Shown piece after piece: positions 16,878 through 24,695 of a DNA stretch of 32,551 nucleotides (its first letter is position 1; the number at the start of each line of letters is the position of its first letter). Position numbers and translations under genes: made by a program. The notes below the pieces were generated by a model. It was not told the DNA's origin. It saw nothing but the letters and a program-made list of their open reading frames with translations, and did no database searches. The DNA comes from Candidatus Pullichristensenella stercorigallinarum (GTDB lineage: Bacteria > Bacillota > Clostridia > Christensenellales > Aristaeellaceae): the NCBI GenBank assembly GCA_018712945.1, contig DVFZ01000020.1:1-32551 (forward strand), given 5' to 3'.

Positions 16878-18527
16878 ATGCAGCAAAGAGCTACGCAGCC
16901 CGCCCGGCGCGGGCAGCACAACTATACAGACAGGCGCCATCCGCTCGCGCAGGCCACGTCGCGCCGCCCCGTTCCCCCCCGCTCCACCACGGGCCGGAAC
17001 ACGCAGGGGCGTTCCGTCCAGGCCCGTCCCACGCAGGGCCGGAATGGCCCGGGCCGGCCATCAGGCGTGAACAATGGGGCGCGTCCGTCTTCTGGCCGCC
17101 ATGGACGGGGTGGGAATTCCCACCGGCGCATCATTGGCGCCGTCATACTTGTCGCGCTGATCGCGGTATTGTGGTATGCGCTGGACACAATGATTACCAT
17201 CGGGATTGGCACGCCGCGTTTTTACAACGTCTATGTCAACGGCGTAAGCCTTCGTGGTTATACGCATGATGAAGGCGTCGCCTTGTTTGATACCATTGAG
17301 GAGGAATGGCAGAACAAATCTTACGAGCTTTACTATGGAGACGATAGTTGGACATTCTCGCCCGCTACGGTATCGGCACAGCTTAACGTAGATACCGTAT
17401 TGGAGCGCGCCTGGAACTATGGCCGTGTGGGCAGCCTATCCTACCGCAAGTCCCAGATCAAGTCTCTAAACAGCAACCCTTACTATTTCGAGAGCGACAT
17501 CACCTATGACGAATCGCAGCTGGAAGCGTTCATCGCCGGCATCCACGAAGCGGTTGACACAGATCCCGTAAACGCGGAAGTGGCCGCCGATGTGAATGGC
17601 CCGCGCGTGGTCACGCAATCGCAGACCGGTTTGCAGTTGCAGGACGAGGAGACGCGCGAGCTTTTGCGCACTGTGCTGCTCTACGGCAGCGAGGAGGAGC
17701 GCGTGGAGCTGCCTGTAGAAGTCACCGAGCCATCGCTGACCACGCAGGAAGCGGAGGCCACGCTTGGCAGCGGCGAGCCGATTGCCGAATGCACCACCAG
17801 CATTGAGGGCAGCCGTTCCAACCGCAAGACCAACGTGCGCGTTGCGCTTTCCCGCTTCAACGGCCTGAAGGTTGATCCGGGCGAAACGGTCAGTTTTAAC
17901 GCCGTCGCCCTGGAGCGCACGGAAGCCAACGGCTACAAGGAGGCTATTGAATACTCCGAAGGCGAGAGCACCACAGGCATCGGCGGCGGCACCTGTCAGG
18001 CGTCCACCACGCTGTATGGCGCTCTGTTGCAGGCGGGCGTGACCATTATAGAGCGCCATAACCACTCCATGACCGTAGGCTATGTCGATCCCAGCATGGA
18101 TGCGGCGGTGACCGATTCTGGCAGCAAGGATCTGGTGTTCCGCAATGATTCAGATCTGCCGATTTATATCTACACTTCGGTCACGGACACCACCGCCACT
18201 GTGACCATTTACGGCGAACGGCCGGAATACCGCTATGAATTCTATTCCGTCGTCACCGAGGACAACATCCAGCCCAACGCGGAAACCGTGCGCACGGATG
18301 AAACCGGCGAATACGCCACCTATACCGATGAAAAGGTGCTGGTGACGGAGGGAAAGACCGGCATGCGCAGCCAGCTCTGGCGCGAAAGCTACGACTGGGA
18401 TACGAACGAACTTGTCGATTCCGTGCAGATTTCCTCGGACTATTACAGCCCGGGCAGGAATATCTACTATGTCGGCGTGCAGGTGCGCCCGACGGCGACG
18501 CCTTCCCTTACGACCGGAACCTGGTAA
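16878..18527 (+). CDS. VanW-domain envelope protein
   Basis: A 549-residue membrane-anchored, probably extracytoplasmic protein. Residues 1-80 are a long basic, proline- and arginine-rich, low-complexity cytoplasmic tail; a membrane span follows (ILVALIAVLWYALDTM, about 90-105). An extracellular peptidoglycan-binding-type module (YNVYVNGVSLRGYTHDEG) comes next, then the VanW domain (about 295-460) with TGIGGGTCQASTTLYGAL and ERHNHSMTVGYV. VanW is found beside glycopeptide-resistance genes and in many envelope proteins, so no resistance role is implied. ATG at 16878 follows GGGAG at 6 nt; in-frame ATGs upstream lie within the promoter. It is followed 16 nt later by ridA. Confidence 0.9.
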   Translation: MQQRATQPARRGQHNYTDRRHPLAQATSRRPVPPRSTTGRNTQGRSVQARPTQGRNGPGRPSGVNNGARPSSGRHGRGGNSHRRIIGAVILVALIAVLWYALDTMITIGIGTPRFYNVYVNGVSLRGYTHDEGVALFDTIEEEWQNKSYELYYGDDSWTFSPATVSAQLNVDTVLERAWNYGRVGSLSYRKSQIKSLNSNPYYFESDITYDESQLEAFIAGIHEAVDTDPVNAEVAADVNGPRVVTQSQTGLQLQDEETRELLRTVLLYGSEEERVELPVEVTEPSLTTQEAEATLGSGEPIAECTTSIEGSRSNRKTNVRVALSRFNGLKVDPGETVSFNAVALERTEANGYKEAIEYSEGESTTGIGGGTCQASTTLYGALLQAGVTIIERHNHSMTVGYVDPSMDAAVTDSGSKDLVFRNDSDLPIYIYTSVTDTTATVTIYGERPEYRYEFYSVVTEDNIQPNAETVRTDETGEYATYTDEKVLVTEGKTGMRSQLWRESYDWDTNELVDSVQISSDYYSPGRNIYYVGVQVRPTATPSLTTGTW

Positions 18528-18543
18528 ACGAAAGGAGTTCTTT

Positions 18544-18924
18544 ATGAAGCAGTGCTTTCTGACCACGAACGGCCCCAAGGCCATCGGCCCCTATTCCACG
18601 GCGGTGATCTGCGGCAACACCGTGTATCTTTCCGGCATGATCCCCACCGACCCGGCTACGGGCAAGATCGCTGAAGGCGGCGTGGAGGCGCAGGCCCGAC
18701 AGGTATTTGAAAATATCAAAACGGTGCTGGGCGAAATGGGCTTGACATTCGCAAACGCCCTCAAAGCCACTGTTTTTCTTACCGACCTTGGCGATTTTTC
18801 TGCGGTCAATGCCATTTATGAAAGCTATTTCGGCCCCGACTATCCCGCCCGCAGCTGTGTGGAGGTTTCCCGCCTTCCCGCCGGGGCGCGCGTAGAGGTG
18901 GAGCTGATCTGCGAAAAGGCTTGA
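18544..18924 (+). CDS. ridA: RidA-family enamine/imine deaminase
   Basis: A 126-residue protein of the RidA/YjgF family, which removes reactive 2-aminoacrylate and related imines formed by PLP enzymes. The family signatures AIGPYSTAV near the N-terminus, YLSGMIPTDP, and the substrate-contact region PARSCVEVSRLPAGARVEVE with its arginine near the C-terminus are all present. AAAGGAG lies about 6 nt before ATG at 18544. It lies 16 nt after the VanW gene and is probably co-transcribed; a GC-rich hairpin follows before prs. Confidence 0.93.
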   Translation: MKQCFLTTNGPKAIGPYSTAVICGNTVYLSGMIPTDPATGKIAEGGVEAQARQVFENIKTVLGEMGLTFANALKATVFLTDLGDFSAVNAIYESYFGPDYPARSCVEVSRLPAGARVEVELICEKA

Positions 18925-18948
18925 GTCTGACGTTTACAAGACAGGGGG

Positions 18949-18983
18949 CGTTCGCGGCGCGGCGCGCAAAACCGCCGCGAACG
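18949..18983 (+). other. GC-rich hairpin between ridA and prs
   Basis: A perfect 11-bp inverted repeat CGTTCGCGGCG/CGCCGCGAACG (18949-18959, 18973-18983) has a 13-nt loop. There is no T run, so it is not a standard terminator; it may be the end of the ridA transcript or a leader structure 29 nt before the prs start. Confidence 0.55.
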
Positions 18984-19012
18984 TTGCACACACAAGCAAA
19001 GGAGTGTTGAGG

Positions 19013-20014
19013 GTGTTTGACAGCGCAAATATATCCATCTTTGCGGGCAGTGGCGGACAGGCCTTTGCCGAGCGCATGTGCCGCTATATGGGCCGCAAGG
19101 TGGGCAATTCGGAAGTAATCACCTTTTCGGAAGGCAATACGTTTGTCCGCATCAATGAATCGGTTCGCGATCGCGACGTATATCTCGTGCAGCCTATCGG
19201 CATGCACTCCAACAACGAATTCGTGGAAATCCTTTTTTGGATGGACGCTTTCAAACGCGCCAACGCCCTTTCGGTGACGCTGGTCATGCCCTATTTCGCC
19301 TACGCCAAGGGCGATAAAAAAGACGAGCCGCGCGTATCCATCCGCGCGCGCGTGTGCGCCGAATGTATGGAACTGGCCGGCGCGGACCGCTTTGTGACCA
19401 TGGATCTGCACGCCCAGCAGGTGCAGGGCTTCTTCAAAAAGCCCATGGATCATCTCTATGCCATGCCAATGCTGGTGGAAATCGTGCGCTGTATGGACAT
19501 GTCCAACGCCGTGGTTGTCTCCCCAGACGCCGGATATGCCAAGCAGGCCCGCAAGTACGCCTCGGCGTTGGGCCTGCCCATCGCCATTGGCGACAAGGAG
19601 CGCGTGGACCACTCCGAAAACGCGCAGGTGCTGGAAGTCATCGGCAATGTCGAGGGCAAGGACTGCCTGGTGGTGGACGATTTCACCATCTCCGGCGGCA
19701 CGCTGATCAACCTGGCGGACACGCTCAAAAAGCGCGGCTGCAAGCGCATTTTCGCGCTGCTTTCCCACAACATCATCTCCGCGCGCGGCGTGACCAAGAT
19801 TGACGCCAGCCCCATTGAGGCTGTGTTTTCCACCGATACCGTGGACAATCCCAACATCATCGGCCATCCCAAGTTCAAGACCATCTCTGTGGCGCCGATG
19901 TTTGCTGAGACGATCATGCGCTTTTACAACTACGAGTCCATCAGCTCGATGTTCGCCCAGCTTCCCGAAAGCATCGTCCGCGCGGGCTTTGAACTGGCTG
20001 ATCTGACGCTGTAA
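19013..20014 (+). CDS. prs: ribose-phosphate pyrophosphokinase, divergent form
   Basis: A 333-residue enzyme that makes PRPP from ribose 5-phosphate and ATP. The pattern TMDLHAQQVQGFFKKPMD matches the family, with conserved ADRFVTMD before it. The PRPP-binding loop reads VVDDFTISGGTL rather than the usual VDDxxDTxGTL: the third acidic residue is absent, a feature of a divergent Prs branch. It is slightly longer than typical (about 315). I chose GTG at 19013 since AAAGGAG sits 8 nt upstream; GTG at 19004 would overlap that site. It forms a likely unit with proB, which follows 13 nt later. Confidence 0.9.
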   Translation: MFDSANISIFAGSGGQAFAERMCRYMGRKVGNSEVITFSEGNTFVRINESVRDRDVYLVQPIGMHSNNEFVEILFWMDAFKRANALSVTLVMPYFAYAKGDKKDEPRVSIRARVCAECMELAGADRFVTMDLHAQQVQGFFKKPMDHLYAMPMLVEIVRCMDMSNAVVVSPDAGYAKQARKYASALGLPIAIGDKERVDHSENAQVLEVIGNVEGKDCLVVDDFTISGGTLINLADTLKKRGCKRIFALLSHNIISARGVTKIDASPIEAVFSTDTVDNPNIIGHPKFKTISVAPMFAETIMRFYNYESISSMFAQLPESIVRAGFELADLTL

Positions 20015-20027
20015 AGCGGAGGAAACG

Positions 20028-20822
20028 ATGAACGATCTGCAAAGGGCGAAGCGTATTGTATTTAAGGTGGGCACCTCGACGCTGACGCACGATACGGGCA
20101 AGCTGAACCTGCGCCGCATGCGCGATCTGGCGCGCGTGCTCTCCGATTTGAAAAATGCCGGGCGGGAAATCGTACTGGTGTCCTCGGGCGCGATTGGCGT
20201 GGGCGTGGGCAAGCTCAAGTTGGAGCGGCGGCCGCACGATATCGGCGGCCGCCAGGCCTGCGCCGCCGTGGGCCAGTGCGAATTGATGTACATTTATGAC
20301 AAGCTGTTCAGCGAGTATGGCCATGTCACCGCGCAGGTATTGCTCACGCGCGATTGCGTGGACGACCGCCTGCGCCGCATGAACATACAAAACGCCTTCG
20401 AGCGGCTCTTGGATATGGGCGCGCTGCCCATCATCAACGAAAACGACACCGTGGCGGTGGAGGAAATCGTGTTCGGCGACAACGACACGCTTTCGGCCTT
20501 GGTCGCGCGCGAGGTGCACGCCGACGCGCTGGTTATCCTTACCGACATCGACGGACTGCACGAACAAAATCCGCGCGAAAATCCGGACGCAAAGCTGATC
20601 CACTTGGTGGAGGAAATTACGCCGCACATCCGCGAAATCGCGGGCGGCACCGGCTCCAGCCGCGGCACCGGCGGCATGATTACCAAGATCGAAGCCGCCG
20701 ACATCGCCACGCGCGTAGGCATTGCCACCGCCATCATCGACGGCTCTGACCCGGACAACATCTACCGCTTGCTGGATGGCGAAACGATTGGCACGGTGTT
20801 TCGCGCACACAGGGAGGGCTGA
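20028..20822 (+). CDS. proB: glutamate 5-kinase
   Basis: A 264-residue amino-acid kinase that phosphorylates glutamate in the first step of proline synthesis. Motifs: FKVGTSTLT (11-19) for ATP binding, LVSSGAIGVGVG, INENDTV and FGDNDTLSALVA for substrate and metal, and TDIDGL. It lacks the C-terminal PUA domain that many relatives carry, ending soon after the kinase fold, as in a number of Firmicutes. ATG at 20028 follows GGAGG at about 7 nt, and only 3 nt separate its stop from proA, so the two are surely co-translated. Confidence 0.97.
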   Translation: MNDLQRAKRIVFKVGTSTLTHDTGKLNLRRMRDLARVLSDLKNAGREIVLVSSGAIGVGVGKLKLERRPHDIGGRQACAAVGQCELMYIYDKLFSEYGHVTAQVLLTRDCVDDRLRRMNIQNAFERLLDMGALPIINENDTVAVEEIVFGDNDTLSALVAREVHADALVILTDIDGLHEQNPRENPDAKLIHLVEEITPHIREIAGGTGSSRGTGGMITKIEAADIATRVGIATAIIDGSDPDNIYRLLDGETIGTVFRAHREG

Positions 20823-20825
20823 ACC

Positions 20826-22070
20826 ATGACGGACTTGCATGCCATCGGCGCGGCGGCAAAGCGCGCCGCCTATGCGTTGGCAAGCGCTTCAACGGATCAG
20901 AAAAACCACGCGCTCAAAACGATTGGCGCCTTTCTGGAGGCGCACGTAGAGGATATACTTTCCGCAAACGCCGCGGATCTGGAAGCGGCGCGGGCGGGCG
21001 GAATGTCCACCGCCATGCTCGACCGCCTTTCGCTGACGCCGGAGCGCGTGCGCGCCATGGCGGACGGCGTGCGCGATGTGGCGAAACTTCCCGACCCGGT
21101 GGGCCGGGTGCTTTCCGGTTCCACACTTCCCAGCGGCTTGGAAATGGAAAAAATCACCGTGCCGTTGGGCGTCATTGGCATCATCTTTGAAGCGCGCCCC
21201 AACGTCACTTCCGACGCGGCGGCGCTGTGCTTGAAAAGCGGCAATGCCTGCATACTGCGCGGCGGCAAGGAAGCCATCCGCTCCAACACAGCCATCGCCT
21301 CCGTCATGCGCGCGGCGCTCAAAGAAGCAGGTATGGATGAAAACTGCGTCTGCCTGATCGAAGACACCGCCCGGGAAACGGCTACGGCCATGATGCGCCT
21401 CAACGGGTATATTGATTGCCTCATCCCCCGCGGCGGTGCGGGGCTGATTCGTTCGGTGGTGGAAAACGCCACAGTGCCGGTGATCGAGACTGGCGTGGGC
21501 AACTGCCACGCCTATGTGGAAAAGAGCGGCGATATCGCCATGGCGGCGGAAATCGTCTTTAATGCCAAGACCTCGCGTCCCTCGGTGTGCAACGCGCTGG
21601 AAACGCTGCTGGTGGATGAGGAAATCGCCCCGCAGGCCTTGCCCGTCATCGCCGCGCGGTTGAAGGAAAAAAATGTGGAGCTACGCGGTTGCCCGCGCAC
21701 CTGCGAAATCCTTCCCGAAGCCGTGCCCGCCTGCGAGCGCGACTATGAAGTGGAATTTCTTGACTACATTCTTGCGGTAAAGGTGGTCTCCGGGCTGGAC
21801 GAGGCGCTCGAGCACATCCGCCGCTATTCCAGCCACCACAGCGAGTGCGTGGTTACCCGCGACCTTGCCGTGGCGCGTCGCTTTACCCGCGAGGTGGATT
21901 CAGCGGCGGTTTACGTCAACGCCTCCACGCGCTTTACAGACGGCGGCATGTTTGGCCTCGGCGCGGAGATTGGCATTTCCACGCAGAAGCTGCACGCGCG
22001 CGGCCCAATGGGGCTGGAAGCGCTGGTTTCTTACAAATACGTGCTCTACGGAGACGGGCAGGTGCGCTGA
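20826..22070 (+). CDS. proA: gamma-glutamyl phosphate reductase
   Basis: A 414-residue NADPH-dependent aldehyde-dehydrogenase-fold enzyme that reduces the product of ProB to glutamate semialdehyde. Family motifs: VPLGVIGIIFEARPNV, CLIPRGGAGLI, VIETGVGNCH, the catalytic cysteine C255 in RPSVCNALE, and FGLGAEIGISTQKLHARGPMG near the C-terminus. The length is typical. The gene starts 3 nt after proB. It is followed by a structured stretch with a T run (22124-22203) which probably terminates the prs-proB-proA transcript. Confidence 0.98.
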   Translation: MTDLHAIGAAAKRAAYALASASTDQKNHALKTIGAFLEAHVEDILSANAADLEAARAGGMSTAMLDRLSLTPERVRAMADGVRDVAKLPDPVGRVLSGSTLPSGLEMEKITVPLGVIGIIFEARPNVTSDAAALCLKSGNACILRGGKEAIRSNTAIASVMRAALKEAGMDENCVCLIEDTARETATAMMRLNGYIDCLIPRGGAGLIRSVVENATVPVIETGVGNCHAYVEKSGDIAMAAEIVFNAKTSRPSVCNALETLLVDEEIAPQALPVIAARLKEKNVELRGCPRTCEILPEAVPACERDYEVEFLDYILAVKVVSGLDEALEHIRRYSSHHSECVVTRDLAVARRFTREVDSAAVYVNASTRFTDGGMFGLGAEIGISTQKLHARGPMGLEALVSYKYVLYGDGQVR

Positions 22071-22123
22071 AAGAGGCAATAACGGACGCGCGCCTCGCAT
22101 AATGTTAAGCAGGACTTGAAGAT

Positions 22124-22203
22124 CCCAACAGAAACTGCGTGGGGTTTTCGTTCCGGACGGTTTCGACGGGCGAAAACGCATGACGGGTGCTGTTGGGTTT
22201 TTT
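22124..22203 (+). terminator. multi-stem terminator or leader between proA and yqfC
   Basis: Outer perfect stem CCCAACAG/CTGTTGGG (22124-22131, 22190-22197) is followed directly by six T. Inside lie stems TGCG/CGCA (22136-22139, 22177-22180) and TTTTCG/CGAAAA (22145-22150, 22171-22176) around a 20-nt loop. Such nesting is more elaborate than a plain terminator. Either it ends the proBA transcript, or it is an attenuating leader of the yqfC operon, whose first ATG is 29 nt beyond. I recognised no known riboswitch class. Confidence 0.7.
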
Positions 22204-22231
22204 GAGGATTGCTCCCGGCGAGGTGTTGTCC

Positions 22232-22504
22232 ATGAAAACAAAGAAACAGCCCGCTCAGCTTGCTTGGGCGCCAAATCCCACCCGTGAGATTCGCGTAACC
22301 ACCATCGGCGACCGGCGCGCGTTGCTGGAAAACCACACGGGGCTGTTGGAATACAGCCCGGAATGCGTGCGCGTGCGCTGCCGCCGTGGGGCGGCCTGCG
22401 TTTGCGGGCAGGGCCTTGCATTGCGCGAAGTGCGCAAGGACGCCCTGATCGTCACCGGCCTGATCGAAAAAGTGGAGCTTGAGCATGATTCGTCTGCGGG
22501 TTGA
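22232..22504 (+). CDS. yqfC: sporulation protein YqfC
   Basis: A 90-residue protein of the YabP/YqfC family, found in spore-formers next to yqfD. Conserved features include REIRVTTIGDRRALLENHTGLLEY and a compact C-terminal beta-rich part ending in IEKVELE. ATG at 22232 follows GAGGTG at 6-7 nt; an open frame upstream to 22187 lies in the terminator and is ignored. It overlaps yqfD by 20 nt. The family is expressed in the mother cell in Bacillus, but its function is not well defined. It heads the yqfC-recO operon. Confidence 0.9.
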   Translation: MKTKKQPAQLAWAPNPTREIRVTTIGDRRALLENHTGLLEYSPECVRVRCRRGAACVCGQGLALREVRKDALIVTGLIEKVELEHDSSAG

Positions 22505-23657
22505 GGGGCTGCGGCTGGAGCGCCTGCTCGAGCGCGCGCTTGCGCAGGGCGCGTCCTTTTCCCATGTAGAGCGCGAAGGGCCGCGGGCGATGGTATTTGA
22601 AACCGGCGAACGCGGCGCGCGCGTGCTGCGCGAGCTTTGTCAGCGCCATTCGCTGCGCCTTGAAATCCAGCGCGTCACCGGCCTGAACGCCCTGAAGCGC
22701 TTCTGCCTGCGCCGCTGGACGCTTCTGCCTGGGCTGGCGCTGTGCGCGTTGCTTTTGTGCGCATATACGCAGCACATTTGGCGGGTGGACGTGGCCTTTG
22801 TGGGCGAGCGCGCGGCGGCCTTTGACTCCGCCGCGGTGCTGGAAATGCTTTCAGAAATGGGTATCCGCCCTGGCATGCCCGTGCGCGATGTGGATACGGA
22901 GCGCATTGAGCTGACCCTCGCCGCGGAATCGGAAGAATTTTCTTTTGTAGGCGCGCGGGTGCAGGGCGTGCGGCTGCTGGTGGAAGTCGCCCCCTCCCTG
23001 GAAGCCCCTGAGGTTTACGATTTGGAGAACGCGCGCGACCTGGTGGCCGCCTGCGACGGTATCATCGTTTCCGTCAACGCCCAGAGCGGCGTGGCGGCAG
23101 TCAAGCCCGGCGACACCGTGCGCAAGGGCGATGTGCTCATCCGCGGCGAGGAGCGCGCAAGCGCCGAAGAAACGCGCGGCGTTGCCGCCCTCGGCGAAGT
23201 GGTCGCCCGTACCTGGGTAGAGGCCGAGGCGGAAGCAGAACTTTCCCGCATTGAGCGCGTCTATACCGGCCGGACGAGCACAGACAGCGTTTTGCGCCTG
23301 CTTGACTGGTCCTGGCCACTCTCCCCCGGGGAGGCGTTTGCCGTATGCGAAGCCGAGGTGGAATATCTGCCGGTCGGCGGCTTGTTCCTGCCGCTGATGA
23401 TCGAGCGCACCATCTATGCGGAATACGAGGAGCGCGCCGTGCCTTTGGACGAAAACGCGGTGAGGGAAGCGCTTTCCGAACAGGCGTTTGCACTTGCGGA
23501 GCTGGAAATCAACGCTCTGGGGGCAAATTCGCTTCAAATCGTTGACAAATGGATAGATTATAGTATGATAGAAGAAGGCAGGATGCGCGCCCGTGCGGTG
23601 GTGGAATTGCACCGCGATATCGCAACGACGCGGGACGCGCTCGCCCAGGAGGGATAA
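22485..23657 (+). CDS. yqfD: sporulation protein YqfD
   Basis: A 390-residue membrane protein of the YqfD/SpoIV family. A basic N-terminus precedes a single membrane segment (TLLPGLALCALLLCAY, about 73-90). An extracytoplasmic region follows with VDVAFVGERAA, a conserved CDGIIVSVNAQSGVAAVKPGDTV core (about 187-209, lipoyl-like) and an alpha/beta remainder. ATG at 22485 has GGAG at 7 nt and overlaps the yqfC end by 20 nt, an indication of coupling. The frame also has TTG at 22479, but the ATG is preferred. Confidence 0.92.
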   Translation: MIRLRVEGLRLERLLERALAQGASFSHVEREGPRAMVFETGERGARVLRELCQRHSLRLEIQRVTGLNALKRFCLRRWTLLPGLALCALLLCAYTQHIWRVDVAFVGERAAAFDSAAVLEMLSEMGIRPGMPVRDVDTERIELTLAAESEEFSFVGARVQGVRLLVEVAPSLEAPEVYDLENARDLVAACDGIIVSVNAQSGVAAVKPGDTVRKGDVLIRGEERASAEETRGVAALGEVVARTWVEAEAEAELSRIERVYTGRTSTDSVLRLLDWSWPLSPGEAFAVCEAEVEYLPVGGLFLPLMIERTIYAEYEERAVPLDENAVREALSEQAFALAELEINALGANSLQIVDKWIDYSMIEEGRMRARAVVELHRDIATTRDALAQEG

Positions 23658-23666
23658 GCAAAAACA

Positions 23667-24650
23667 ATGGAAACCACTCCGTCTGTTGCGACCGACATCC
23701 TGCGCGTGGACGTGCCCGAGCAGTTCATCGCGCTTTTCGGCATTCGTGAAGAAAATATGCGCCTGTTCCGCGAGGAACTGGATGTGGACATTTACGCCCA
23801 TGGCGGCGAAGTAACCCTGTCCGGCGACCCGGAAAAGGTAGAGTTGGCGCGCCTGACGCTTGAAAAGCTGCTGGAGATCATCCAGCGCGGCGACCCGGTG
23901 GACCGCACGCGCATCCGCTATGCCATCGAGCTGGCCAGCGAAGGCAACGCCGACCGCATCGGTGAAATCATGCGCGACGTCATCGCCATCACTCACCGCG
24001 GCCGCCAGGTCAAGTGCAAAACGCTGGGGCAGAAGCAGTATGTAGACGCCATCAAGCAAAACACCTGCACATTCGCCGTCGGCCCGGCCGGTACGGGCAA
24101 GACCTATCTGGCCATCGCCATGGCGGTGGTGGCGCTGAAAAGCAAGGATGTGGAGCGCATCATCCTCACCCGGCCGGCGGTGGAGGCCGGTGAAAAGCTG
24201 GGCTTTCTGCCCGGCGACCTGGCTCAGAAGGTAGACCCCTATCTGCGGCCGCTTTACGACGCCCTGCACGAAATGATGGGCCTGGACGCCTATCAGCGCC
24301 TGGTGGAGCGCGGGGCCGTGGAAGTGGCGCCGCTGGCGTACATGCGCGGCCGCACGCTCAACGACGCCTTCATCATACTCGACGAGGCGCAAAACACCAC
24401 CTCTGAACAGATGAAAATGTTCCTCACCCGCATGGGCATGGGTTCCAAGATGGTCATCACCGGCGACGTTACCCAGATCGACTTGCCCACGGGCAAAAAG
24501 TCCGGTCTAGTCGAGGCGTTGGATGTACTCAAGGGCGTCAACGATATCGGTATCGTCATGCTTTCGCACCGCGATGTGGTGCGCCACGAGCTGGTGCAGG
24601 CCATCGTGCGCGCCTATGAAAAACACGCGGCGGCCAAAAACCGCCGCTGA
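23667..24650 (+). CDS. phoH: PhoH-family ATPase
   Basis: A 327-residue cytoplasmic protein with a P-loop of the PhoH family. The N-terminal 110 residues are a KH-like region; Walker A is GPAGTGKT (139-146), followed by RPAVEAGEKLGFLPGDL, Walker B FIILDEAQNTT and the SHRDVVRHELV end, all typical. The family is linked to RNA metabolism, and its neighbour YbeY is an RNA endonuclease; they often occur together. ATG at 23667 is spaced 13 nt from GGAGGG, longer than usual. The yqfD stop is 9 nt before. Confidence 0.95.
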   Translation: METTPSVATDILRVDVPEQFIALFGIREENMRLFREELDVDIYAHGGEVTLSGDPEKVELARLTLEKLLEIIQRGDPVDRTRIRYAIELASEGNADRIGEIMRDVIAITHRGRQVKCKTLGQKQYVDAIKQNTCTFAVGPAGTGKTYLAIAMAVVALKSKDVERIILTRPAVEAGEKLGFLPGDLAQKVDPYLRPLYDALHEMMGLDAYQRLVERGAVEVAPLAYMRGRTLNDAFIILDEAQNTTSEQMKMFLTRMGMGSKMVITGDVTQIDLPTGKKSGLVEALDVLKGVNDIGIVMLSHRDVVRHELVQAIVRAYEKHAAAKNRR

Positions 24651-24695
24651 CCGGGGAGACGGCCTGCTGTGGCGGCCGTTTCAAGGAAGGGAACC

